A DNA stretch of 9,441 nt, taken from the NCBI GenBank assembly GCA_023665245.1, contig JAMPEH010000073.1, positions 1 to 9,441 on the forward strand, in the 5' to 3' direction. This document shows, one piece after another, positions 1 through 8,300 of this stretch. Position numbers and translations under genes: made by a program. Below the pieces are notes generated by a model. It was given only the letters and a program-made list of their open reading frames with translations. It was not told where the DNA came from and ran no database searches. The stretch comes from Muribaculaceae bacterium. GTDB lineage: Bacteria; Pseudomonadota; Alphaproteobacteria; Rs-D84. Within the stretch, counting starts at the first letter, position 1, and each line of letters opens with the position of its first letter.

Positions 1-126
1 TGCGGCGCGCCGGAAGCTGACACCCCGGCAGAGTATTACACCATTTCGGGAGCAAGGGTCACGAATCCCGAGAGCGGCTTCTTCATCCGCAAGGTAGGAC
101 ACCAAGCCGTAAAGATGGCACAGTAA
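1..126 (+). CDS. 3' end of a probable secreted/surface protein with T9SS type A-like C-terminal tail (partial)
   Basis: An open frame enters from the left edge and stops at TAA 124-126, giving 41 visible residues. The tail contains EYYTISGARV, then NPESGFFIRKVG, and ends KMAQ. This matches the usual pattern of a Bacteroidales T9SS type A sorting signal: a YxLxGxxV-like strand, a Gly-aromatic-Ile-Arg strand, and a short basic end. Such tails direct export through the outer membrane and are removed at the cell surface. The body of the protein lies outside the window, so its activity cannot be told. A near copy of the last 21 codons is found at 8979-9044, so this is one member of a repeated gene family or a duplicated gene end. 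The frame and stop are clear; the T9SS assignment rests on pattern resemblance only. Confidence 0.6.
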   Translation, partial: CGAPEADTPAEYYTISGARVTNPESGFFIRKVGHQAVKMAQ

Positions 127-270
127 GGTCTTCGCCGAGCCGTAAAGGTCGCACAATAAGGTCGTTGCCGAGCCGACATTTTTCCTGCCGGACGAAGGTT
201 TGGCAACCCCGGTTATGAATGGCAACTGCCCCGGGCACTCCCGCCCACACTCCCGGTGTGCTACATAAGT
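63..270. repeat. Left member of an imperfect direct repeat flanking the defence genes
   Basis: Bases 63-114 match 8981-9032 at 49 of 52 positions. Bases 139-171 match 9024-9056 at 31 of 33. Bases 236-270, ending CATAAGT, match 9058-9090 with a 2-base gap and a few substitutions. The left copy carries an extra 33-bp unit and about 60 extra bases (172-235) absent from the right copy. Homology ends at CATAAGT on both sides; the recombinase remnant begins immediately after it here. The pair brackets the nuclease and restriction genes. It may be an old insertion duplication, or two paralogous gene ends that recombined. Confidence 0.7.
106..171. repeat. Two tandem copies of a 33-bp unit at the gene end
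   Basis: Unit 1 (106-138) and unit 2 (139-171) both begin GCCGTAAAG and end GCCGA, and differ at 5 of 33 positions. A third unit would start at 172 but diverges after GCCG. Unit 1 contains the last codons and stop of the upstream gene, so the repeat is a duplication of that gene's 3' end. A single copy in the right flank (9024-9056) is closer to unit 2 (31 of 33) than to unit 1. Confidence 0.8.
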
Positions 271-590
271 TGGACAAATACAATGGCAAGACTACCGAGC
301 GTTATGGCGTTCCATATTATATTACCATAGAGGAGCGCGACATCATTGCAGACCATGATTTCTCCGGCAATCTGAATCCCACTACCGGCAAGGAAGAGAA
401 ACGTCCCATCAACGAACTCGCCAGCAGCCACATCGCCCGGCGCACCTTCATTGGCAATCTCTACACAAAGGTTAAAGACCCCAACCTTGTAGGCTCACTC
501 AGCGGCCATACTGAAGGCAGCCGAACCTTTGCCCGCTACCGCGCCATTGATGACGATATGAAGAAAGAACTTGTAGGGCTACTTGAATGA
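219..590 (+). pseudogene. Tyrosine recombinase/integrase remnant, internally deleted
   Basis: The open frame gives 123 residues (first ATG 219). The first ~18 residues come from the direct repeat and do not look like recombinase. Homology probably begins near 271 (DKYNGKT). Residues 29-51 (YGVPYYITIEERD onward) resemble the segment just before the catalytic domain of Bacteroidales tyrosine recombinases. From residue 52 (LNPTTGKEEKRPINE) the sequence resembles the box II region: HxxR at H71-R74, GH at 96-97, and a candidate nucleophile Y107. The spacings R74-H97 (23) and H97-Y107 (10) fit the family. Intact members are about 400 residues, and the box I arginine and roughly 120 residues that normally sit between these parts are missing. 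The gene is therefore judged non-functional. It probably mobilised an earlier element here. Position of the deletion is inferred from knowledge of the family, not from an alignment. Confidence 0.8.
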
Positions 591-625
591 TTTATAAGCC
601 TTGATAACAGTCAGTTGAATAAAAT

Positions 626-637
626 TTTGTAAATTTG
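626..637 (+). promoter_or_regulatory. Candidate Bacteroidetes -7 promoter element for the nuclease gene
   Basis: TAAATTTG (630-637) fits the Bacteroidetes primary sigma -7 consensus TAnnTTTG exactly, within the 12-mer TTTGTAAATTTG. It lies 28 bp before the ATG at 666, which gives a short leader. No TTTG -33 element is at the usual distance; TTG at 615-617 is too close. The same 12-mer recurs before hsdM. Confidence 0.5.
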
Positions 638-665
638 CAAACATAATCATAACAAGGACTACGCA

Positions 666-1724
666 ATGCGTAGACTTTTGCTCCCCCATATACAACGAAT
701 GGAGATTACAATAAAAAATACAAATTCAGAGAGCAATCTCGTTAAAGACATACTTCAACTTATTGCAAATGCAAGGGTAAGAGTCGCAGCAGCCGCAAGC
801 GCTGGAATTGCCACTCTATATTGGCATATCGGAGAAAGGATAAACCGAGAAGTACTTGGAAATCAAAGGGCAGAATATGGCAAACAAATTGTGTCGACAT
901 TGGCTACACAATTGAAACAAGAATATGGAGGTAACGAATATTCTGAGCGAAATCTCCGACGGATGATGCAGTTTGCCACTTTATTTCCGGATATAGAGAT
1001 TGTGTCGCCGCTGGCTACACAATTGTCTTGGTCGCACTTTGTGGAGATTTTACCACTGAAAGATGTGATTCAAAGAGAATTCTATCTTACAATGGCGGCT
1101 GAAGAGCGTTGGACTAAACGTACTTTACGCGCCAAGATTGATGGTATGTTGTTCGAGAGAACTGCAATCAGCAACAAACCTAAGGAACTTATTCGGGCTG
1201 AGCTCGCTTCATTGCGCAATGAACGAAAGATGACTCCAGATATGGTTTTCAAAAGTCCATACTTCTTGGAATTTGCAGGGCTTAAGGGAACATATAGCGA
1301 GGGATCGCTGGAAGATGCACTAATATCGCATATTGAACAGTTTCTGCTTGAGCTCGGTGATGGTTTCACATTTGTGGCCAGACAGAAAAGAATGATTATC
1401 GATGGTGAAGATTTTCATCTTGATTTGCTTTTCTTTCATCGAAAATTACATAGACTGATTGCTCTGGATTTGAAATTAGGCCGCTTCAAGGCCCAGTACA
1501 AAGGTCAGATGGAACTATATCTTAGGTGGCTTGAACGATACGAGATGCAACCGGAGGAAGAAACTCCTCTTGGTCTTATTCTTTGCACCGAAGGAAGTAA
1601 TGAGCAAATTGAGTTGTTGCAACTGGATGCGTCCGGAATCAAGGTGGCTCAATACATGACAGAACTTCCTCCGAAGGAGGTTCTGATACGTCAGATGCAG
1701 AAAACAATCGAATCACACAACTGA
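666..1724 (+). CDS. DUF1016/YhcG-like PD-(D/E)XK nuclease
   Basis: The protein has 352 residues and looks complete for this family (about 330-380). The N-terminal DUF1016_N part spans residues ~25-170, with the helical segments ATLYWHIGERI and YSERNLRRMMQFA and the LSWSHFVEILPL strand. The C-terminal PD-(D/E)XK-type domain spans ~195-345. It holds YFLEFAGL, the acidic pair DFHLDLLFF (D253) and a DLK triad (268-270) where relatives usually have ELK; the Glu-to-Asp change should be tolerable but is worth noting. Family members are presumed DNA nucleases and often sit in defence loci, including beside type I restriction genes; the biochemical role is poorly defined. I chose ATG 666 because AAGGA (654-658) precedes it at good spacing and the -7 box lies upstream; ATG 699 is an alternative that removes 11 residues lacking family resemblance. 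A terminator after the stop suggests transcription separate from hsdMSR. Confidence 0.85.
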   Translation: MRRLLLPHIQRMEITIKNTNSESNLVKDILQLIANARVRVAAAASAGIATLYWHIGERINREVLGNQRAEYGKQIVSTLATQLKQEYGGNEYSERNLRRMMQFATLFPDIEIVSPLATQLSWSHFVEILPLKDVIQREFYLTMAAEERWTKRTLRAKIDGMLFERTAISNKPKELIRAELASLRNERKMTPDMVFKSPYFLEFAGLKGTYSEGSLEDALISHIEQFLLELGDGFTFVARQKRMIIDGEDFHLDLLFFHRKLHRLIALDLKLGRFKAQYKGQMELYLRWLERYEMQPEEETPLGLILCTEGSNEQIELLQLDASGIKVAQYMTELPPKEVLIRQMQKTIESHN

Positions 1725-1748
1725 CAACAATAACGAAGAGATATTTTC

Positions 1749-1787
1749 CCGGCTCATCGTGTTTAGGCATGGCGAGTCGGTATTTTT
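1749..1787 (+). terminator. Probable intrinsic terminator of the nuclease gene
   Basis: CCGGCTC (1749-1755) pairs with GAGTCGG (1774-1780), a 7-bp stem with one G-U pair, across an 18-base loop. A T-rich run, TATTTTT (1781-1787), follows. The stem begins 25 bp after the nuclease stop codon. Position and shape fit a Rho-independent terminator that separates the nuclease gene from hsdMSR; the modest stem keeps confidence moderate. Confidence 0.55.
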
Positions 1788-1847
1788 GTTTGAAGTCACG
1801 TCACTTTTAGGCAACGGTAAGCGATTTTTCATCAGAGGGCGTGTCCT

Positions 1848-2249
1848 CAGGGCAACCGCATCAAAATATCTTTACTAATAATATAACGGCTGCGCCGGGC
1901 CGGAACCATTAAGAACTATCTTTAACCATTTATCAACCAGCAATATTTCAGCAATCAATGCTTTTCCCTCTTTATTTAATGCAATATACTGTCCGGTAAG
2001 ATAGACCATGCTCGACCATCTTTGTCCTCGCTTCGCTCGGACTCTGCCCGGAGGCAACAGTAGAGAATAGTGCGTTAGCCGTCCGAGCGGAGCAAGGACG
2101 AAGATGGTCGAGCATGGTTGAGTGTAGATAGCTTGAAAGGCAATATTCAATGATAGTTGATAGATGGTTAAAGATAGTTCTTAATGGTTCCGGCCCGGCG
2201 CAGCCGTAACGACAGAGGTCTATCCGCACAATTTGATGCGGTTGCCCTG
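1848..2249. repeat. Nested inverted-repeat element upstream of hsdM (outer and main arms)
   Basis: The main arms are 1886-1937 and 2156-2207: 52 bp with a single mismatch (1930/2163), separated by 218 bp. Just outside are perfect 18-bp arms, 1848-1865 (CAGGGCAACCGCATCAAA) and 2232-2249, separated from the main arms by 20 and 24 bases. A third inverted pair lies inside (2005-2118). The main arms include GGAACCATTAAGAACTATC and a GC-rich CGGCTGCGCCGGGCC tip. The structure could fold as a large cruciform or RNA hairpin. Candidate explanations are a non-autonomous mobile element (MITE- or REP-like), an invertible DNA segment, or a transcription barrier. No transposase, target-site duplication or internal gene was seen. 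The stretch contains no convincing coding sequence on either strand. Confidence 0.85.
2005..2118. repeat. Inner inverted repeat, 38-bp arms
   Basis: Arms 2005-2042 and 2081-2118 match at 35 of 38 positions (differences at 2023, 2029, 2033), around a 38-base centre. Each arm contains its own smaller dyad: 2024-2042 and 2081-2099 both have GTCC at one end, GGAC at the other and a GC pair inside. The centre has TGCC/GGCA around CGGA. The pair is not centred on the main arms (offset about 15 bp), so it is an independent palindrome inside the larger one. Confidence 0.8.
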
Positions 2250-2277
2250 GGGGAGTCCTCGGCGCATTTCGAAAATA

Positions 2278-2289
2278 TTTGTAAATTTG
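2278..2289 (+). promoter_or_regulatory. Candidate -7 promoter element for hsdMSR
   Basis: TAAATTTG (2282-2289) fits TAnnTTTG exactly and lies within the 12-mer TTTGTAAATTTG that also precedes the nuclease gene. It is 35 bp before the ATG at 2325, supporting that start over the longer reading frame. No clear TTTG -33 box is seen at normal spacing. The outer palindrome arm ends 32 bp upstream of the -7 box, close to where a -33 element or activator would lie. Confidence 0.5.
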
Positions 2290-2324
2290 TCTTTGGTAAA
2301 TTACACGGCAATCCGTTCAAGCGC

Positions 2325-4148
2325 ATGGCAGACGAGCTGAAACAGTTGGAAGAAAAACTTTGGGAGGCGGCAGATAAGCTCCGCGCTGACAGCGGCCTTA
2401 AGTCTACGCAATACTCAACCCCTCTGTTAGGGTTGATATTCCTACGTTTTGCTTCCAACAAATACGATAAATACAAAGATGAGATAGAGGCTGAATATCA
2501 GGCTTCTCAAAATACCCGCAACCCCAAAACCAAGGAGGAAATAGCCCTCAGCAAGTGCGGCTATTATCTGCCTGACAAGTCGCACTTCGACTATCTGCTA
2601 AGCCTCAGCGAGCAAGAGGATATACCCCGTGCCATCAAAGAGGCCATGGAGGGTATCGAACGGCATAAACCCGAGCTTGTCGGCTCACTGCCCAAAGATG
2701 AGTATTACAACCTCGAACCGAAGCATGATAATGAAGAGTCGCATGATTACTCACTTACAGCCTCGCTCCTGAAGATTATCAATACCATTCCTCGCAACAT
2801 CGAGGGTGATCTGTTCGGCAAGGTATATGAATACTTCCTCGGCAAGTTTGCAAGCAGTGAGGGCAAAGGGGGCGGCGAATACTACACGCCTACCTCGGTA
2901 GTGCGGCTTATGGTTGAAATGATTGAGCCCTATCACGGACGTATTCTTGACCCGGCCTGCGGCTCAGGAGGTATGTTCGTGCAGAGTGCCGAATTCGTGC
3001 TTCGCAGCAACTCGCGCCCCGACTCAATTTCGGTGTATGGCATCGAGAAAGAGGGCGAGACTGTCAAACTTGCACGCATGAATATGTTCCTGCACGGATT
3101 AAGGAGCGAGATAGTGCAGGCCAACAGCTATTACAGCGACCCGCATGATTCATTCGGCAACTTTGACTTCGTGATGGCTAACCCACCCTTTAACATAGAT
3201 GATGTTAACCTGGAACGAGTAAAAAGCGACCGGCGCTTTAATACATATGGCATTCCTCAAAACAAGACCAAATCTAAAAGCAAGGATGCCGAAACAGTGC
3301 CAAATGCCAATTATCTGTGGATAAACCAGTTTGCCACGGCCCTTAATGACACCGGGCGTGCTGCCCTTGTCATGGCATCCATTGCTACGGATGCCGGAAA
3401 ATCGGAAGCCGAAATCCGCGCTCGGCTCGTGGAGGATGGCATTGTCAGCGCAATGCTTTCTCTGCCGAGCAATATGTTCTACTCGGTCACTCTCCCTGCC
3501 ACTCTTTGGTTCTTCGACAAGGCAAGACGCGAGGACAAGCGGGTGCTGTTCATCAATGCACGAAACTTCTATCGGCAGATAGACCGTGCGCATCGTGAGT
3601 TTACCGATGAACATATCGCCAACCTTGCCTGTATTCGCCATATCTATCAAGGCGACAACGTGCATTGGCAGCTCCTTGTCACCTACTACAATGACAAAAT
3701 TCACACCTTGACGGCGGAATTTGAGTCATGCGTGGAAGTCAAGAACGCTGTTCTTCTTGAGATAGAGAAGTTCAAAAACGAAAATCCCGGCAAGAATATA
3801 AAGAACGAGCTGAAACGCCGTCTTGACGAAGCCGAAACGAAGTTGTCAGATGTAGAGGGCAAACTCAATCACTTCACCTCAATGCGCCAATGGTTGCTCG
3901 ATAATTTTCCCGACGGGCAATACCGAGATGTCATTGGTCTGTGCAAGGCTGCCACCATTGAGGAAATCAGAGAACAAGATTATTCTCTGAACCCCGGTCG
4001 CTATGTCGGAGTCAGCTTCGATGTCGAAGATAAGAACGACTTCTCCGAGGCAATGCGAGAACTCAAAACTGAATTGGCGCAGTTAAACGACCAAAGCCTG
4101 TCATTGATGAGTAGTATCATGGAAAATCTAAATTTTCTTGATGTATGA
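2325..4148 (+). CDS. hsdM: Type I restriction-modification methyltransferase subunit HsdM
   Basis: This is the N6-adenine methyltransferase subunit of a type I system; with HsdS it methylates host DNA using S-adenosylmethionine, and with HsdR it forms the restriction complex. From the start chosen, the protein is 607 residues. The HsdM_N helical domain covers ~1-160 (LWEAADKLR, LLGLIFLRFASNKYDKY). The catalytic domain follows with EYYTP at 185-189, SAM-binding motif I DPACGSGG from D209, and catalytic motif IV NPPF at 286-289. A long charged helical C-terminus (~450-607) has coiled-coil character. The frame is open back to ATG 2184, but that extra part reads through the palindrome and promoter and is not protein-like, so ATG 2325 is preferred. 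The stop overlaps the hsdS start by 4 bp (ATGA), indicating translational coupling. All key motifs are intact. Confidence 0.97.
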   Translation: MADELKQLEEKLWEAADKLRADSGLKSTQYSTPLLGLIFLRFASNKYDKYKDEIEAEYQASQNTRNPKTKEEIALSKCGYYLPDKSHFDYLLSLSEQEDIPRAIKEAMEGIERHKPELVGSLPKDEYYNLEPKHDNEESHDYSLTASLLKIINTIPRNIEGDLFGKVYEYFLGKFASSEGKGGGEYYTPTSVVRLMVEMIEPYHGRILDPACGSGGMFVQSAEFVLRSNSRPDSISVYGIEKEGETVKLARMNMFLHGLRSEIVQANSYYSDPHDSFGNFDFVMANPPFNIDDVNLERVKSDRRFNTYGIPQNKTKSKSKDAETVPNANYLWINQFATALNDTGRAALVMASIATDAGKSEAEIRARLVEDGIVSAMLSLPSNMFYSVTLPATLWFFDKARREDKRVLFINARNFYRQIDRAHREFTDEHIANLACIRHIYQGDNVHWQLLVTYYNDKIHTLTAEFESCVEVKNAVLLEIEKFKNENPGKNIKNELKRRLDEAETKLSDVEGKLNHFTSMRQWLLDNFPDGQYRDVIGLCKAATIEEIREQDYSLNPGRYVGVSFDVEDKNDFSEAMRELKTELAQLNDQSLSLMSSIMENLNFLDV

Positions 4149-5377
4149 ATTACACCGATACTACACTCGGAGAGGTTGCAAGTGCGATACAGACCGGACC
4201 TTTTGGGTCTCAACTCCATTCATATGATTATTCCGATGCCGGGACACCCGTTATAATGCCACAAGATATTGTGGATTGGAGTATTTCGGAAGATAAGATA
4301 GCACGTGTAAATGATAATCACGTGCAGAGACTCCAACGTCATAAAACTGCCGTGGGAGATATAATTTATCCACGCAGAGGAGATTTGGCAAAATGTGCAT
4401 TTATCTCAGAGAAAGAGCAAGATTGGCTGTGTGGCACCGGATGCCTTAAAGTGTCAATTGACAAATCAAAGGCCAATCCTAAATATGTTTTCTTCCATTT
4501 GCAGCAACCATATTCAATTTCATGTATAGAGAATGCGACCGTCGGTTCAACTATGCCTAATCTCAATACATCCATCTTATCTAAGGTAAAGTTGAGGTTG
4601 CCCGATATGGCTGTTCAAAATAGAATAGTGAAGATTTTATCTGACTACGACAATCTTATTGAGCTTAATCGTCGACGCATAGCAATTTTAGAAGAAATGG
4701 CTATGCGGACATATCAAGAATGGTTTGTGCATTTCCGTTTCCCCGGACACAAAACTGCTGAATTTGTCGATGGACTCCCTAAAGGTTGGTCTTATAAATC
4801 ACTTGAGGAATTAGGCAAAGTCGTAGGTGGAGCCACACCCAAAACTGCTAATGAAAATTATTATTGCGAAAGAGGTAAAGGTATTGAGTGGGTTACTCCT
4901 AAAGATATGGCAACTAATAAAAGCATATTTATTAGTGAGGGAGCGCAAAATATTACAGAACTCGGATATAAAAGTTGCAGTTGTTTCATGTTACCGAAAG
5001 GTTCAATATTATTTACTTCGAGAGCTCCAATCGGATATATTGCAATTGCCGATAAAGAAATGTGTACGAATCAAGGCTTTAAATCATTCTGTCCACAGCG
5101 TATAGGATCTTGCTTCTCTTACTTTTCCATTAGACTTGCGACTCCACTGATTAAGTCTAAGTCCAATGGTTCAACATTTGAAGAGATTTCGTTAACACAG
5201 ATGAAATCCTTTAAAATTCTGGTTCCCTCAACATCATGTTTACAGAAATTTGAAGAAATCGTTTCGCCAATATTTACTACGATAAATTCGTTGACAAAGC
5301 AAAACGATTCACTTCAGCAGATGCGCGACCGCTTGTTGCCGCAGCTTATGAGCGGTCAGCTTGAAGTGATACCATAA
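4145..5377 (+). CDS. hsdS: Type I restriction-modification specificity subunit HsdS
   Basis: HsdS recognises the bipartite DNA target for both modification and cleavage. The 410 residues show the standard two-repeat plan. TRD1 covers ~5-152 (LGEVASAIQTGPFGSQLH is a typical opening). The first conserved helical region is ~153-195 (AVQNRIVKILSDYDNLIELN). TRD2 is ~205-360 (LPKGWSYKSLEELGKVVGG, then ILFTSRAPIGYIA). The second conserved region is ~361-410, ending MRDRLLPQLMSGQLEV, a very common HsdS terminus. Both TRDs and both spacers are present, so the gene looks functional. It is visibly richer in A+T than hsdM and hsdR, especially in TRD2, as expected where recognition domains are exchanged between strains. 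No second hsdS, partial hsdS or adjacent intact recombinase is visible, so shuffling of hsdS within this window is not supported. The target sequence cannot be read from the protein. Confidence 0.97.
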   Translation: MNYTDTTLGEVASAIQTGPFGSQLHSYDYSDAGTPVIMPQDIVDWSISEDKIARVNDNHVQRLQRHKTAVGDIIYPRRGDLAKCAFISEKEQDWLCGTGCLKVSIDKSKANPKYVFFHLQQPYSISCIENATVGSTMPNLNTSILSKVKLRLPDMAVQNRIVKILSDYDNLIELNRRRIAILEEMAMRTYQEWFVHFRFPGHKTAEFVDGLPKGWSYKSLEELGKVVGGATPKTANENYYCERGKGIEWVTPKDMATNKSIFISEGAQNITELGYKSCSCFMLPKGSILFTSRAPIGYIAIADKEMCTNQGFKSFCPQRIGSCFSYFSIRLATPLIKSKSNGSTFEEISLTQMKSFKILVPSTSCLQKFEEIVSPIFTTINSLTKQNDSLQQMRDRLLPQLMSGQLEVIP

Positions 5378-5391
5378 ACTCGGAGTTTGCT

Positions 5392-8300
5392 ATGAGATAT
5401 TTTATCAGAGAAGATGATATTGAAAAAGAGTTGATTGGCATTTGCCTCAATGAATTGGGCTATGACAATCACTTCAACTGCTATGCCGTTGACCATCTCA
5501 ATCGCAGCTCCGAACGTGAGGTGCTGAATCTTGACGTGCTAAGGCGTGAGATTAAACGCATCAATCAGTCGGAAACCGATTTGCCTAACGGCCTTGATAA
5601 CGCTGATGTTGAGACGGCTGTAAACGCACTTAAAGATATTGATTTATATTCCGACCCCAAGGAACTTAATGCCAAGGTACTTTCGCGGATCATAACCGGC
5701 TACCGTATGCCGGTGCTGCAGGCCAACGGCAAGCGTGAGCCTCGCACCGTGCAATATATTGATTGGAGTAATCCGGCCAGCAACCAATTTGATGTCGTTA
5801 ATCAATTGTGGATTCAGGGAGATTCATACAGATTACGCCCCGACGTGATTATATATGTCAATGGCCTGCCACTGATTACCATTGAGCTAAAGGATAGCAA
5901 TATCCCGGTCAAAGAAGCTTTTGATAACAATCTTACCCGATATAAAGATGCCATCCCTCAGCTGATGGTGTATAATGCCGTGCTCGTGGCAAGTAACGGG
6001 TTGCATACTCGCGTAGGCTCAACATTTGCTGATTGGACTTACTTCTCTCCATGGTTCAGAAACACAGAAACGGATAAGGTAGATAAGGAGCATATTGAGG
6101 GCGAAAAGATAAGCCTTGACATAATGGCTCGCTCTCTTTTGTCAAAGGATAATCTGCTCAACTATATTCACAACTTTATCCTTTTCTATAACGGAACGAA
6201 GAAAATTACCGCTAAGAATCACCAATTCCTCGGTGTTAACAACGCCGTTGACAGGTATAAGTATCTGTGCGGCAATCCTCCCGAGGAAGATCGCGGCAAA
6301 ATGGGCGTGTTTTGGCATACTCAAGGCAGTGGCAAGAGCTTCTCAATGGTGTTCCTTGCCCGCTACCTGAAGAATCGTTTTCCCGGTAACTTCACGTTCC
6401 TTATTATTACAGACCGTGAAGACCTTGATGACCAGATATACCGCAACTTCCTGCACAGTGGCTTTATGAGCGAAAGTGAGGAGTGCCGACCGAAGTCGAG
6501 CGACAGTCTGCGCCGTATGCTTGGCGAAGACCACCGCATACTTTTCACGCTCATTCAAAAATTCCGCTATGACAAGCGCAAGCAGTACCCTCTATTGTCT
6601 GAGCGCGATGACATAATAGTCTTTATCGACGAGGCGCACCGCACTCAGTACAAGGCTTTGGCTGAAAACCTCCGGGCAGGTTTGCCAAATGCCAAATATA
6701 TGGCATTTACAGGCACTCCGCTTTTCGGCAGCAAAAAGCTCACCAACAAATGGTTTGGCAAGACGGTCAGTGAATATAATTTCAGTCAGGCCGTAGAAGA
6801 CGAAGCCACCGTCCGTCTCACTTACCGCAACCATCTCCCGGAGGTTCAGAATGAAAATCCCACTTTCAGTGCTGACTTCATACGGATTCTTGAAGATGAG
6901 GAACTTGACGATGACAGCCGTCAGCGTCTTGAACGAGAACACGCCAAAGAGCTCGAAATTCTCAAACGTCCGGCTCGTCTTAACAAGATTGCCGATGATA
7001 TTGTAAACCACATCATCAACCGTGGCTATCTTGGAAAAGCTATGGTGGTAAGCGTTGACCGTTTTACCACGGTCAAGATGTACGACCTTGTTACTGCAAA
7101 ATGGCAAACAAAAATCGCAGAATTGAATCACGAACTTATTTCTCTGAACCCTTCGAGTAAGGAATATCAGCAGAAACTGAAGATTCGTGATTGGATGCGC
7201 ACTACCGACATGGCTGTGGTAATCAGCTTGAACGCTGGCGACGATGAGCGTTTTGCAGCCGAAGGTTTAAATATTGTTCCGCATCGCGACAGGATGAACG
7301 ATGTCAATGACGAGGGGCAGGAACTGCAAGACCTTTTCCGCGATGAAAACAACCCTCTGCGCATAGTATTCGTTTGCTCTATGTGGCTCACCGGCTTCGA
7401 CTCTCCGATGGTGTCGACACTTTACATGGACAAGCCCTTGGCCGGCCAGAATCTGATGCAGACCATAGCCCGCGCCAATCGTCGTTGCTCAACGCTTGAC
7501 GTGCTCGGGCGCGAGAAAAAGAGTGGCCAAATCATCTCATATTGTAATATCTTCGGCAGTCTGAAAAAGGCTTTTGCTACCTATGGAGATGCACAGGGCG
7601 ATGATGATGACAATTCGGATGACACCGGCACCGGCACCACCGATGATGGCGACTCCACCATGGCGGCTATGACTCTCGAGGAGCTTTATGCTCATCTTCA
7701 CGATGCCATTGATAAATGCGTGGCTTGGTGTGATGACCTCGGTGTAGATTTGCAGAAGATACTCGACCTCAATAAAGTATTCAGTCAGATTTCACTCTTT
7801 GACCAATACGCCGACATTCTCATACATCCGATTGAGCGCAAAGCTCAATTTATGGTTTATGACAACACTATCAACCAACTGTATGACGAATGTTTGCCTG
7901 ACATCATCCCTCACAAGCAAGAGTTTGTCATGGCAGAGGTTATCCATTATCTGAGAAACGTGATGGATAACGCTGTCGACAGAGGCAATCTGGCTTCGGC
8001 ACGTCGGCGCATCAAGGATTTGCTCAATCAGAGTATTGTGCCAAAGGGAGACGGCCCCGCTGAAAATCGGGAGTACACCATTAAGGAATTTGGTGAGTTT
8101 GACCTCAGCCGTCTGGATATTGACAAACTCCGCGAGCAGTATGGTGAATCTAAATGCCAAGCTCTTGAAATTGAGGATCTGCAGGATTTCATCTCGCAGA
8201 AACTTGACGCTATGCTGCATCAAAACAGCGAGCGCCGACCTTTTGCCGAAGAATTTCAACGCATCATTGACCGATATAATGCCGGGAGTACCGAATCGGA

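Noticed and set aside
1875..2150. 91-residue minus-strand open frame across the palindrome
   Set aside because: Its apparent coding potential comes from the inverted-repeat arms, and the reading resembles no known protein.
1938..2155. Invertible promoter controlling hsdM
   Set aside because: No TAnnTTTG element with correct spacing lies between the main arms on either strand, and the likely hsdM -7 box is outside them, so inversion would not move it. Inversion of the segment itself remains open.
2184..2324. N-terminal extension of hsdM from ATG 2184
   Set aside because: It reads through the palindrome arm and candidate promoter and has no resemblance to HsdM; ATG 2325 gives a normal family start.
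4145..5377. Phase-variable hsdS shufflon
   Set aside because: There is only one hsdS, no silent partial copies and no intact recombinase or inverted repeats in or beside it within the window.
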